44,724 nt of DNA from Clostridium sp. GTDB taxonomy: Bacteria; Bacillota; Clostridia; Lachnospirales; Lachnospiraceae. Position 1 is the first letter of the stretch. Each line of letters starts with the position of its first letter. Shown here piece after piece: positions 25,078 to 33,688 of this stretch. A model generated the notes under the pieces. The model was not told the origin of the DNA. It did no database searches and worked only from the letters and a program-made list of their open reading frames with translations. Made by a program: the position numbers and the translations under genes. The stretch is taken from NCBI GenBank assembly GCA_031275405.1, contig JAISOV010000005.1, forward strand, positions 1 to 44,724, given 5' to 3'.

Positions 25078-26283
25078 ATGATTCGCAGAATAGTAAAATC
25101 AGCCATATATGCACTGGCCGCGGCGATTACCTTTTCCGGAACGGGCATGGCGGCCCAGGCGAGCGGGGTATCCACAGTACTGCCTAACGGGGGCGTGAAT
25201 ATCATGCTGGCGGAGGGGATTACCTTGGAGATCCTGCAGAGCAGGTACGGCAATACTTCTGCCCGGATCGAATCCCTTTTGGACCGGGCGGCTCTGGAGC
25301 AGGCCCGCAAAGAAGCCGGCCTGGTTTCGGAGGAAGACTCCGAGGATGAACAGCTCAAAAGCCTGGTGATCGCCCAGGTACGCGATTATGTCAATGTCAG
25401 GAGCCTTCCCAGCGAAGAAGGGGAGATCCTGGGAAAATTATACAACCATTCGGTAGGAACTTTTGTTTCGGAAGAGAACGGCTGGTACCAGATTTCCTCC
25501 GGCTCCGTCACAGGCTATGTGAAAGCGGAATACTGCGTGACCGGGGAAGCGGCTATTGCCTTGGCGAAAGAGGTAAGCACAAGGATCGCCACTGTCAATA
25601 CCGAGACCTTAAAAGTACGCAAGGAGCCTAGCCTGGAGGCGGGGGTGCTGGGGCTGGTGCCTCTGGGCGACGACCTGGTGGTACTACAGGAACAGGAAGG
25701 CTGGGTGTCGGTGGACGTCGAGGAAGGCACAGGCTGGGTATCGGCGGAGTTCGTGGATTTAAGACGGGAGTTTGTACAGGCGGAGTCTCTGGAAGAAGAA
25801 GCCAAGCGCCTGGCAAAAGAAGCGGAAGAGAGAAGAAAGGCAAGGGCGGCAAGAGAGGCGGCGGCAACGAAAACGGGCGGTACCCAGGCAGCGCAGAACC
25901 AGGCGGCTCAGGTTCCTGTGGCGGTCGGAAGCGGCAGCGAGATGGGCGTATCGGTTGCGGAATACGCGGTACAGTTTGTAGGCAATCCTTATAGATACGG
26001 CGGCACCAGCCTGACGAACGGCGCGGACTGTTCCGGCTTCGTCATGAGCGTCTACGCCAATTTCGGCGTCAGCCTTCCGCACTCTTCCTCCGCGGACAGG
26101 AAGCAGGGTTCCGCAGTAGACGGACTGGCAAACGCGCAGCCGGGAGACCTGATCTGCTACTCCGGCCACGTGGCTCTGTATATCGGGAACGGCCAGATCG
26201 TCCACGCGTCTACAAGCCGGACTGGGATCATTATCTCCAGGGCGGATTACAGGAAGGTATTGGCCGTCAGACGAATCTTCTGA
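25078..26283 (+). CDS. Secreted NlpC/P60 peptidoglycan hydrolase with SH3 domains
   Basis: A 401-residue secreted wall hydrolase. A signal peptide (basic start, hydrophobic core, cut near AAQA at residue 28) leads to a helical stretch, then two bacterial SH3 domains at about 96-155 and 170-228 (VRDYVNVRSLPSEEGEILGKL; VNTETLKVRKEPSLEAGVLG) that bind the wall. A charged helix rich in Glu, Lys and Ala (235-262) and a Gln/Ala linker follow. The NlpC/P60 domain (about 285-401) has the catalytic C318 in GADCSGF, H364 in GHVALYIG and H376 in VHASTS. It cuts D-gamma-Glu to diamino acid bonds. It is a single-gene unit with its own promoter. Confidence 0.93.
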   Translation: MIRRIVKSAIYALAAAITFSGTGMAAQASGVSTVLPNGGVNIMLAEGITLEILQSRYGNTSARIESLLDRAALEQARKEAGLVSEEDSEDEQLKSLVIAQVRDYVNVRSLPSEEGEILGKLYNHSVGTFVSEENGWYQISSGSVTGYVKAEYCVTGEAAIALAKEVSTRIATVNTETLKVRKEPSLEAGVLGLVPLGDDLVVLQEQEGWVSVDVEEGTGWVSAEFVDLRREFVQAESLEEEAKRLAKEAEERRKARAAREAAATKTGGTQAAQNQAAQVPVAVGSGSEMGVSVAEYAVQFVGNPYRYGGTSLTNGADCSGFVMSVYANFGVSLPHSSSADRKQGSAVDGLANAQPGDLICYSGHVALYIGNGQIVHASTSRTGIIISRADYRKVLAVRRIF

Positions 26284-26781
26284 CTGACGCGGAAGCCAGG
26301 ATCTACAGGGCAGGTTTTTGCCGAACGGCTGCTTTTGGCCAGGAACTGCGAAACAGCCTAAGGCATAGGAAAGGATACCGGTTCCCGTCATCACAGGATG
26401 AATTGGGAAGCTTGGGGAAAGTCTCCGTTTTATCGTTTATAGAAAAAGCGGCTTTCCCCAAAGTTTTCCACACGAAAAACATAAAAAAGAGCGAAAACCT
26501 CACTTATGCACTAAGTTATACACATTATCCACAGTTTTTTTCAGAAAACTCATGTCAGAAAATGTAGAAAAAAACAGAACAGCTGTTTTGTTATATTATG
26601 AGAAAGAAGCCTACAAACGGAAATGAGCGGAATTGCGTTCGCACGGCAGAGCGCCTTCACGCACAAGCCGGTCTTTTGGCTGTAGGCTGGCAGATCCCTC
26701 TTGGCCGGCACGTTTTGATTTTCCGCGCTTTACGCTGTATCCATTTGTACGGGAGGGCGGATGCCGCGGCAGAAAGGCCTA
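26284..26781. other. Convergent spacer with clustered DnaA boxes
   Basis: No gene is visible in this 500-bp gap between the convergent NlpC/P60 and alpha-galactosidase genes. It holds TTTTCCACA (26464-26472), and two DnaA boxes placed directly head to tail, TTATACACA (26516-26524) and the consensus TTATCCACA (26525-26533). An AT-rich stretch with the palindrome AACAGCTGTT follows at about 26540-26600. No dnaA, dnaN or rpmH gene is near, so this is not the standard chromosomal origin. It may be a DnaA-binding control site. Confidence 0.5.
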
Positions 26782-28995
26782 TCACAGATTCTTCCTGCCG
26801 GACAGGTAGATCAGCTTCCCCTGAAAATCGCCCCAGGCGCCCCGTATGTGAAGCCCCGCCGCCATCACCGCGTCGCCGTTGAGGATACGGACATCTTCTT
26901 GCTCGCCGCCGACGACTTCGGCCCGATAGGTTTTCGCGGCGTCCAGCCCTTTCGGAAAGATCCGGCGGCTGTGCCTGTTCGGGCGCGCCGTCACTTGTAT
27001 CGCCGTAATGAGCGATTCCGTCCTGTCTTTGGAAACGATCTGCCAGCAGTCGAACTCTCCGTTTTCGGCGTAAGACGCGAGACGGTAATAATCCCCGCTG
27101 CGGATCAGGTCATGGTACTGATGGAACACCCGGATCTGCGCGGAAACCTGCGCTTTTTCCGGCTGGGATAATTTGGCCACGTCCAGTTCGTACCCGAAAG
27201 TACCCGCAAGGGCGACAAAGCCCCGCGTTTCCAAGGGCACGGTACGCCCTGTGATATGGTTCGGACAGGCGGAAACGTGCGCCCCGATCGCGGAGAGCGG
27301 ATAGAGCATGGCCGTGCCTTCCTGGATCTTCAGCCGTTCTATCGCGTCCGTATTATCCGAACACCAGATCTGCGGGCTGTAAAAAAGCATACCCGGGTCA
27401 AAGCGTCCGCCGCCGCCCGAACAGTTTTCCAGCAGGACATGAGGAAATTGCGTAACCAGCCGCTCCTGAAGCTCATAGACGCCAAGCAGATACCTGTGCG
27501 CCACTTCTCCCATCCGGTCAGAGCCGAGCATGGCGCTTCCGACGTCCGTAAGCGGCCGGTTCATATCCCATTTCACATAGGTAATGTCGGCGGAGCGGAG
27601 GATGTCGCTGACGCTTTTCCAGATATGCTCCAGGACATCGCGCCGCGACAGGTCTAAGACATATTGGTTCCGCAGCCGCGTGGCGGTATGCGTGGGTATC
27701 GCCAGCGCCCAGTCCGGGTGCGCCCGGTACAGATCCGAGTCGGGAGAAACCATCTCCGGCTCGAACCAGAGACCGAACCGCATACCCAGCCGGCTGATTT
27801 CCCCGGCCAGCCGCGCCAGCCCGCCTTGGAGCTTTTCTTCGTTGACCGTCCAGTCTCCGAGGGAGGAATTGTCGTCCTCTCTTTTTCCGAACCAGCCGTC
27901 GTCCAGCACAAACAGCTCCACGCCGAGTTCCCGTGCGGCGCGCGCGATGGAAAGCAGTTTGTCCGTGTCAAAGTCAAAATAGGTCGCTTCCCAGCTGTTG
28001 ATCAGAACGGGCCGTTTCCTGTCCCGGAACCGGCCGCGTATCAGGTGGCCGCGGTATAAATCATGCAGGGTGCGCGTCATCTTCCCCAGCCCCTCGCAGG
28101 AATAGGTAAGCACGGCTTCGGGTGAAGCAAATTCTTCTCCCGCCTCCAGTTTCCATGAAAAATTCTGCGGATGGATGCCCATGACGGCGCGGACGGTGTC
28201 ATGCTGCGTCACCTGTGCCTGCGCAAAGAAATTCCCGGAATAAACAAAATGAAAGGCATACACCTCGCCGCCTTCCTGCGTGGTATCTTTCTTGACCAGC
28301 GCGAAAAACGGCTGTTCCTGATGGCCCGATTCGCCGCGCAGGGAGGAGACGCTTTTCTGCCCTTGTCCGACAGGGACGCGGGAAACCGTGCGTTCACGCG
28401 CCCAGGAACCGTGCAGCGTCAGCATTTCAAACCGATCGTTATCCATATCGATGCAGCAGGACAAGACTCTGTCCAGAAAAACGCTCTGCGTTCCGATATT
28501 TTTGATTTCCACATGGCGCGTGACCACATCCAGCCGCTCAAAAGCCGTGTAAAAAAGCGTGACCCGCAGGCCAAGACCCGGGTCTTCACAGATGATTTCC
28601 AGCGTCTCGCAGTCGGAAGCCCCGCCGAAAGTAGACGGCAAGGCTGGTATCGGTTTCTTCCCTCTGTAGATTTGATATTCTCTGTATTCTAAGACATTGC
28701 CCACATAGCCGCCGGTACTTCTTGCCATCATACAGCTTTCGCGGAAATCGCCTGAGCCGTAAACAGAATATTCCATCGGGAACGTGTCCAGAAAGGTTCC
28801 TCGGTCGCGGTGATTCCGGGACGGCACAAACGGATTCTCGCGGATACGCATCAAGTCATCGGTTCGCGCCGAGCGAAGCCGCTTGCCATAATAAGTATGC
28901 CCGACAAAGCCTTCCTCGTCCACAACGGTGAGGATGTAGGACGTATTTGGCGTGTCCATTTTGAATACTTTTCCATTTTCTACAGAAATGCCCAC
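26782..28995 (-). CDS. Alpha-galactosidase, GH36
   Basis: A 737-residue glycoside hydrolase family 36 enzyme that removes terminal alpha-galactose from raffinose-type sugars. It has the N-terminal beta-sandwich (to about 320), the (beta/alpha)8 barrel (about 330-640) and a C-terminal beta domain. The nucleophile is D477 in YVKWDMNR, the acid/base is D547 in CSDNTD, and LFVLDDGWFG (361-370) and ENCSGGGGRFD (523-533) line the site. There is no signal peptide, so the enzyme is cytoplasmic. A GTG start at 28995 follows AAAGGAG by 5 bp. It lies 39 bp behind the HisF-like gene in the same direction. A sugar transporter for it is not adjacent; the ABC operon at 34.9-38.9 kb is a possible partner. 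Confidence 0.95.
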   Translation of the reverse strand: MGISVENGKVFKMDTPNTSYILTVVDEEGFVGHTYYGKRLRSARTDDLMRIRENPFVPSRNHRDRGTFLDTFPMEYSVYGSGDFRESCMMARSTGGYVGNVLEYREYQIYRGKKPIPALPSTFGGASDCETLEIICEDPGLGLRVTLFYTAFERLDVVTRHVEIKNIGTQSVFLDRVLSCCIDMDNDRFEMLTLHGSWARERTVSRVPVGQGQKSVSSLRGESGHQEQPFFALVKKDTTQEGGEVYAFHFVYSGNFFAQAQVTQHDTVRAVMGIHPQNFSWKLEAGEEFASPEAVLTYSCEGLGKMTRTLHDLYRGHLIRGRFRDRKRPVLINSWEATYFDFDTDKLLSIARAARELGVELFVLDDGWFGKREDDNSSLGDWTVNEEKLQGGLARLAGEISRLGMRFGLWFEPEMVSPDSDLYRAHPDWALAIPTHTATRLRNQYVLDLSRRDVLEHIWKSVSDILRSADITYVKWDMNRPLTDVGSAMLGSDRMGEVAHRYLLGVYELQERLVTQFPHVLLENCSGGGGRFDPGMLFYSPQIWCSDNTDAIERLKIQEGTAMLYPLSAIGAHVSACPNHITGRTVPLETRGFVALAGTFGYELDVAKLSQPEKAQVSAQIRVFHQYHDLIRSGDYYRLASYAENGEFDCWQIVSKDRTESLITAIQVTARPNRHSRRIFPKGLDAAKTYRAEVVGGEQEDVRILNGDAVMAAGLHIRGAWGDFQGKLIYLSGRKNL

Positions 28996-29034
28996 AATGA
29001 CTCCTTTCCACGGATCGCCGGATCGCAGCCGCCG

Positions 29035-29838
29035 TTATTCCGGTCTTTCCGCCCACGGCCTGACCGGAACCTCGCTGCGCCTAAGGTATTCCTTGATTTC
29101 ACGAACCGTATAATTGCGCTCCAGCCGGGGGGAATAGAGGATGGAGCTGATGATGGCGGCGGTGGCTCCGGTTTTCTGGAAAGCGTCTTTGAGATGTTCC
29201 GGCTTTCCGGCGCCGCCGGAAGCGATGACCGGGATATTCACCGCCCGGCTGATCCGGGAAGTGATGTCCAGATCATAGCCTCCGTGCATTCCGTCGTTGT
29301 CGATGCTGTTCACGCAGATTTCCCCCGCGCCCAGCGCTTCCCCTCTTTTGGCCCACTCTACCGCGTCCATCCCGGTGTATACCGCCGCCCCGTCAATGGC
29401 GATCTCATATCCGCTGGGAAGCTTCGCGCTTTTCCCCGCCGCTTTCACCTGCATACTCAGCACGATACACTGGGAGCCAAACGCGCGCGCCCCGTCCCGG
29501 ATGATCTGCGGGTTACGCACCGCCATGGAATCCACGCTGATTTTTTCCGCGCCGGCCGCAAGAACATCATACATATCGGCAACCGTCTTGATCCCCCCGC
29601 CGACGGTAAAGGGAACAAAGACCCGCTCCGCCACTTTCGACACTGTCTCAAGATCCGTTTTCCGCTTCTGCGCGCTCGCGGTGATGTCATAAAAAATGAT
29701 CTCGTCAATCTGTTCGTCATAGACCTTCTGTGCGACGGCTTCCGCCTTGTCCACTAAGATATTATCGTTAAATTGCTGTGCTTTGGTCACAAAGCCGTTT
29801 TTCACGTCAAAACAGGCAATCAGTCGCTTGGTCAGCAT
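29035..29838 (-). CDS. HisF-like cyclase subunit with altered catalytic site
   Basis: A 267-residue TIM barrel closely related to HisF, which with HisH makes imidazole glycerol phosphate for histidine synthesis. It aligns without gaps to the well-known Thermotoga enzyme through residue 130. D11 (ACFDVKNG) and K19 are kept, as is the Asp in NSIDNDG, but the essential acid/base D130 is replaced by Gln (CIVLSMQVK). TVGGGI and IPVIASGGAGK phosphate loops are present. ATG 29838 follows GAGGAGG by 6 bp. The partner hisH-like gene lies just upstream. Either a divergent HisF that still works, or a paralogue that cyclises another substrate, fits; no other his genes are in the window. Confidence 0.8.
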   Translation of the reverse strand: MLTKRLIACFDVKNGFVTKAQQFNDNILVDKAEAVAQKVYDEQIDEIIFYDITASAQKRKTDLETVSKVAERVFVPFTVGGGIKTVADMYDVLAAGAEKISVDSMAVRNPQIIRDGARAFGSQCIVLSMQVKAAGKSAKLPSGYEIAIDGAAVYTGMDAVEWAKRGEALGAGEICVNSIDNDGMHGGYDLDITSRISRAVNIPVIASGGAGKPEHLKDAFQKTGATAAIISSILYSPRLERNYTVREIKEYLRRSEVPVRPWAERPE

Positions 29839-29886
29839 GTCCGCCTCCTCATTCACAGGTTCCAGGTAAATCCCCCGGCTGATCCG

Positions 29887-30504
29887 TCAAGACCGCCGCC
29901 CAGGGTCTACCCGCGCAAAGTTTTCCAGAAGCTGCAGCCCGATCTCGCCGCTCTTTTCCAGATGGAACTGCGCCGCATACAGGTTGTCTTTCCGCACCAT
30001 CGAGCAGAACGGCCGGCCGTACACCGTAGTTCCCAGCTGTACGCCGTCCTCTTTGGGTACGGCATAAAAGGAGTTCACAAAATAAAAATAGTTTCCGCTT
30101 TCCACCCGATCCAGTATGGGATCCGGGCGCAGAAACTCCACTTGGTTCCACCCGATCTGCGGCACCCGCACCCCGCCGGAAAACCGGCGCACATTGCCCT
30201 TGATCCATCCCAGGCACCGACAGCCGCCCTCTTCGCTGTCCTCGAACAGGATCTGCAGACCCACGCAGATGCCGAGGAACGGGATCTTCTCTCCTAATAC
30301 CTTTTCTTCCAGCGGCCTTAGAAGCTCCCTCTTTTCCAAGGATTTCATCGTAGCGTCGGCGGAGCCGACCCCCGGAAGGATGATCCCGGACACTTCCCCG
30401 AAATCCTCCGGGGTCTTGATGACCTTGGCTTCCACCCTGATTCTTCGCAGGGCGTTGGACACGCTTGCCAGATTGCCCGCTTCATAGTCGATCAGACCTA
30501 TCAT
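29887..30504 (-). CDS. HisH-like glutamine amidotransferase subunit
   Basis: A 205-residue class I glutamine amidotransferase that would supply ammonia to the HisF-like barrel encoded 48 bp downstream. The triad is intact: Cys in FLGICVGLQ and His and Glu in QFHLEKSG. The latter normally reads QFHPEKSG, so a Pro is replaced by Leu between the two catalytic residues. VPQIGWNQVEF and YYFVNSFYAVPKE differ from the common HMGWN and FVHSYY segments. LPGVGSADATM is the oxyanion region. ATG 30504 has GGAGG about 10 bp upstream. The gene pair is shared by histidine synthesis and by some surface-sugar pathways; both are possible here. Confidence 0.8.
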   Translation of the reverse strand: MIGLIDYEAGNLASVSNALRRIRVEAKVIKTPEDFGEVSGIILPGVGSADATMKSLEKRELLRPLEEKVLGEKIPFLGICVGLQILFEDSEEGGCRCLGWIKGNVRRFSGGVRVPQIGWNQVEFLRPDPILDRVESGNYFYFVNSFYAVPKEDGVQLGTTVYGRPFCSMVRKDNLYAAQFHLEKSGEIGLQLLENFARVDPGRRS

Positions 30505-30640
30505 CAGAACCGCACCTCCATGGTATGGTTTCGCGTTGTGTGTGCTTTGCATTTTATCACGTCACTATGTTAGCACATCAGAGCGCAAAAAGCAACCGGA
30601 ACCTTCCCAGAACCTTTCTCCCGCCCGGGAAAAAACTTTT

Positions 30641-30735
30641 ATGCATTTATGTACTTATGCATTTATGTACTTATGCATTTATGTACTTATGCATTTATGT
30701 ACTTATGCATTTATGTACTTATGCATTTATGCATA
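30641..30735. repeat. 16-bp tandem repeat array
   Basis: ATGCATTTATGTACTT is repeated five times exactly (30641-30720), then a partial ATGCATTTATGCATA copy. Units contain the palindrome ATGCAT. The array lies between cbiO and hisH, both on the minus strand, and its last bases contain the cbiO stop codon. Identical units suggest recent slippage, so the copy number probably varies between cells or strains. Confidence 0.9.
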
Positions 30736-31467
30736 GGAGCCGCCATACCGCAGCGGCAGCTCCAGCCCGTTTTCCTCCAGAAGCTCCCTGTCCGCCAGGA
30801 TCTTCCCGGCGGCTCCGTCCGCGACGATCCGCCCCCGGTTCATCAGGATCGCCCGGCCGCAGGTGTCCAGGATCATATCCAAGTCGTGGGAAGCGATGAG
30901 CTTCAAGTGTTCAAAACCGTTCAGGATCCGGATGAGGTTCCTCCGGTTCTGCGGGTCAAGCGCGATACTGGGTTCGTCCATCAGGAGAATATCCGGCGTC
31001 ATGGAAAGAACGGTGGCAATAGACACCAGTTTCTTTTCGCCGCCGGACAGTTCATGGATCCGCCTGTTTTTCAGATGTTCGATCCGCACCATCCTAAGAG
31101 CCTGATCCGTCCGCCGCTCCACCTCTTTTTCCGCAAGCCCGTAATTCCTGGGGGCAAACGCCACATCCTGGCAGACGGTCGAAAGGAAAAGCTGGCTGTC
31201 GGCATCCGAAAAGACGTAGCCGATCTTTTCCCGGACTCTGGCCAGCATTTTCTTTTCCACCGGAATGTCCTCCACGCGGATACTGCCCTCGAAATCCGGA
31301 TACAGCCCCACCAGGAGCTTAAGCAGGGTGGATTTCCCCGCCCCGTTGGCTCCGATGATCCCGATCGCTTCCCGTTCCCCGGCCCGGAACGTAATGTCCT
31401 CCAGAACCTTGGTCTGCGCTTCGTATCCAAAAGATACCTCATCCACCTCAATCCGTATATGGCTCAT
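30727..31467 (-). CDS. cbiO: Nickel/cobalt ECF transporter ATPase
   Basis: A 246-residue ABC ATPase of the energy-coupling factor type. Walker A is GANGAGKST (39-47), the Q-loop segment is GYVFSDADSQLF, the signature is LSGGEKKLVSIATVL and Walker B is ILLMDEP, followed by IASHDLD with the switch His. The SDADSQLF variant after the Q-loop is typical of CbiO proteins. It powers the CbiMN-CbiQ complex encoded upstream (31543-33415). It is the last gene of that operon. Its stop codon lies inside the 16-bp tandem repeat, so a change in repeat phase would alter only the last residues. ATG 31467 starts the protein as MSHIRIEVDEVSF. Confidence 0.93.
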   Translation of the reverse strand: MSHIRIEVDEVSFGYEAQTKVLEDITFRAGEREAIGIIGANGAGKSTLLKLLVGLYPDFEGSIRVEDIPVEKKMLARVREKIGYVFSDADSQLFLSTVCQDVAFAPRNYGLAEKEVERRTDQALRMVRIEHLKNRRIHELSGGEKKLVSIATVLSMTPDILLMDEPSIALDPQNRRNLIRILNGFEHLKLIASHDLDMILDTCGRAILMNRGRIVADGAAGKILADRELLEENGLELPLRYGGSYA

Positions 31468-31542
31468 CTTCCGTCCCGTATCCTTTCCGTCCGGATCATA
31501 CTGCCCGCCCGCGCCGCTATGCCCGCGCCTTTCACGCCCGAG

Positions 31543-32379
31543 TCATCCTGACAGGACGAGGCTCCCCACGATCCGAAACAGCGGGAACAGCCGCAGAAAA
31601 AAGAAGAGCGCCGTCCAGACCGCCAGCCACAGGAAAGACGCAAGATCCATCCGCTCATACCTGCCTTGAAAAAACACGTCTTTCCAAGCCTCCCCGTTCC
31701 CTCCGGACGCCGCGTAGCCGCGCAGACACATGCTTTCATACACCCGCGCCGCCCGATCCATCGTCCGAAGCAGCAGCTGCCCGGCCATCGAACCCCACGC
31801 CCGGTAATGCACGCCCTTCTGCCCCGGCGCGCGCAGCGAATAAGCCTGCATCGTTTCCAAAGCTTCCCGCAGGAGAAGCACGGCATAACGGTAAGTAAAC
31901 AGGATCACCGTGACCAGCGCCGCCGGAACGTGCGCCATTCGGAACGCGCCGCAGATCTTGTCCATCCCGGTGGTGACAAGGAGCAGATAAGCCGCCAGAA
32001 CGGCAAAGACCCCTTTCCACATCAGGCTGACCATCGACAGGACGCCCCCGGGAACGGACAGCTGCCCCGTCAAGGCCACCGGAACCCTGTCCCAGAAAGG
32101 ATTCCAGATCCCCACCAAAAGCAGGGCCGGCAGGAACGCCCAGATCCTTTTCAGGCACCGTCCAAACGGAAGATCCCCCGCCGCAAAGACGACGAGGGGA
32201 TACAGGCACATAGACAGCAGCCCCGCCAGATCATATTTGTGGAACGACGCGGTGACGGCAATATAAGAAAACGTGACGATCAGCTTTGCAAGCGGATGGA
32301 GCCGGTTCGGCCACGTATCCTTCCGCGCCTGTTCTTCCATGGCGTAGATTTCCCGGATCGCAGCCTGCAGCCTACTCAC
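31543..32379 (-). CDS. cbiQ: Nickel/cobalt ECF transporter T component
   Basis: A 278-residue membrane protein linking the ATPase to the metal-binding subunit. It has about five hydrophobic helices and two short Ala-Arg-Gly coupling motifs, one of which reads ESMCLRGYAASGG and contacts the ATPase. The N-terminus DTWPNRLHPLAKLIVTF is typical of CbiQ. A GTG at 32379 overlaps the end of cbiMN by 8 bases, indicating translational coupling; ATG 32340 (MEEQARKD) is an alternative. It lies 75 bp upstream of cbiO. Whether it carries nickel or cobalt cannot be told from this subunit. Confidence 0.9.
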   Translation of the reverse strand: MSRLQAAIREIYAMEEQARKDTWPNRLHPLAKLIVTFSYIAVTASFHKYDLAGLLSMCLYPLVVFAAGDLPFGRCLKRIWAFLPALLLVGIWNPFWDRVPVALTGQLSVPGGVLSMVSLMWKGVFAVLAAYLLLVTTGMDKICGAFRMAHVPAALVTVILFTYRYAVLLLREALETMQAYSLRAPGQKGVHYRAWGSMAGQLLLRTMDRAARVYESMCLRGYAASGGNGEAWKDVFFQGRYERMDLASFLWLAVWTALFFFLRLFPLFRIVGSLVLSG

Positions 32380-33415
32380 TCCTGCGCTTCCTTTGGAAGA
32401 ACCGGAACAGGTAACAGCAGGCCACGCTGAACGCCACCACCGCAAATCCGCCCACGATTCCGGAAAAAGAGGTGCCTAGCACGGTGTCGGAATCCGGAAA
32501 CGCGTAATCCGGAAGCAGGGCCGTCGTTTCCTGTATCTTTGCCGCCGCGGCATACGCGCCTCCCGTCTGCGGAGCGGAGGCTTCCACGGCGGTATCGTCC
32601 GCGTTTCTTTCCAGCTCCGTGCTTCCCGTGATTTTTTCAATCGACCATTCCAGCCCGTCCGGAAAAGAAGAGGCCGCGAGGGAAAGCCCGCCGCCGACCA
32701 AGACGGCGGCCGCCGCCAGAACCGCCAGAGTCCTGCCAAACGACAGCTTCCCTTTTTTCTCCCTCCGCGCCGGAACCGTCAGGTTCAGCAGTTCAGGCCT
32801 GGCTTCCCATACGAAGAGCAGGACGGCGGAGGTAATCAGCCCCTCCACCAGTCCGATCGCCAGATGGATCGGCTGCATGAACGCCAGGAAAACGGTAAAC
32901 GGCAGCTCGGTCACTCCCGAAACGAGGGTTTCCAGCGTGACGGAAAATGCTCCCAGCTGCAGCGTGACGATGCAGCCGGTCAGCGAAGCCGCGATGATCC
33001 TGGGTCTGGTCGCTCCGTTTCGCAGGAATCTTCTCCAGATCAGGCCGCCCCCGACAAAACAGCCGAAAAAGGCCATGTTCCATATATTGGCTCCCAGTGC
33101 CAGGATCCCGCCGTCCGCGAACAGCAGGCACTGTATGAGCAGGACGCCGATCATGGTCAGAAAAGAAGCGCCCGGCCCCAGCAGGGCGGCCAAGAGCATT
33201 CCGCCGCACAGATGGCCGGAAGAGCCTGTTCCGGGAATGGTGAAGTTGATCATCTGCGCCGCGAACACAAAAGCGCCCATCACCCCCATGACCGGGATCT
33301 TGCGCGGCTCTTCTTCCAGCCTTACCTTCTTCACGGAATATCCTGCCGCCGCCGCGGAACAGGCATACAAAGTTCCCGCTACCGCAGGTGAGAGTAACGC
33401 GTCTGCCATATGCAT
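32372..33415 (-). CDS. CbiM-CbiN fusion, metal-binding component of a Ni/Co transporter
   Basis: A 347-residue fusion. The CbiM part (1 to about 210) begins MHMADALLSP, where the N-terminal Met-His2 and H68 (GSSGHLCGG) form the metal site known from this family. It has about six helices. A CbiN-like part follows with one helix, the conserved PDGLE (252-256), a flexible Ala/Thr loop and a final helix (GIVGGFAVVAFSVACCYLF). The start at ATG 33415 gives the required Met-His order and has AAGGAG 8 bp upstream. It heads cbiQ and cbiO. The gene just before it is larB, so nickel for the Lar cofactor pathway is the better guess over cobalt, as in the larMNQO systems. Confidence 0.92.
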   Translation of the reverse strand: MHMADALLSPAVAGTLYACSAAAAGYSVKKVRLEEEPRKIPVMGVMGAFVFAAQMINFTIPGTGSSGHLCGGMLLAALLGPGASFLTMIGVLLIQCLLFADGGILALGANIWNMAFFGCFVGGGLIWRRFLRNGATRPRIIAASLTGCIVTLQLGAFSVTLETLVSGVTELPFTVFLAFMQPIHLAIGLVEGLITSAVLLFVWEARPELLNLTVPARREKKGKLSFGRTLAVLAAAAVLVGGGLSLAASSFPDGLEWSIEKITGSTELERNADDTAVEASAPQTGGAYAAAAKIQETTALLPDYAFPDSDTVLGTSFSGIVGGFAVVAFSVACCYLFRFFQRKRRSE

Positions 33416-33688
33416 GTTGATTCTCCTTTCCGTCCGCTTCGCTCCGGAAAGCGTTTTGCGCGGACAGGCCTCGGGGCGGCCGAAAACCGATGTTTTTTGG
33501 TCAGCGTCCGGCCCTTTCCCTTCCATCGTGAAATTTTTTTATGTTCTCCAAAACGCGTAGCGCCTTGGCGGAAACATCCTTGCCGCGCTTTCGTCATCCG
33601 CTGCGCCGCCGTGCTTTATAAATGGTTGATCTCAGGCCTGCCGGATACATCTTCACGGGCAACGACCGCTGCAAGGCAGGAAAGTGCT
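33416..33688. repeat. larB-cbiMN spacer with duplicated larB tail
   Basis: A 20-base segment TGCTTTATAAATGATTGATC at 33682-33701 covers the last codons of larB (INHL and stop). A near copy, with one changed base, occurs at about 33611-33630. This looks like a partial tandem duplication of the larB 3' end of about 71 bp. No cobalamin (B12-box) or NiCo riboswitch pattern was recognised. Confidence 0.5.

Noticed and set aside
26464..26533. Chromosomal origin of replication
   Set aside because: DnaA boxes are present, but dnaA, dnaN, rpmH or other origin genes are absent and both neighbours are metabolic or wall genes.
33416..33688. Cobalamin or nickel/cobalt riboswitch upstream of cbiMN
   Set aside because: No B12-box or conserved NiCo core could be found on the minus strand.
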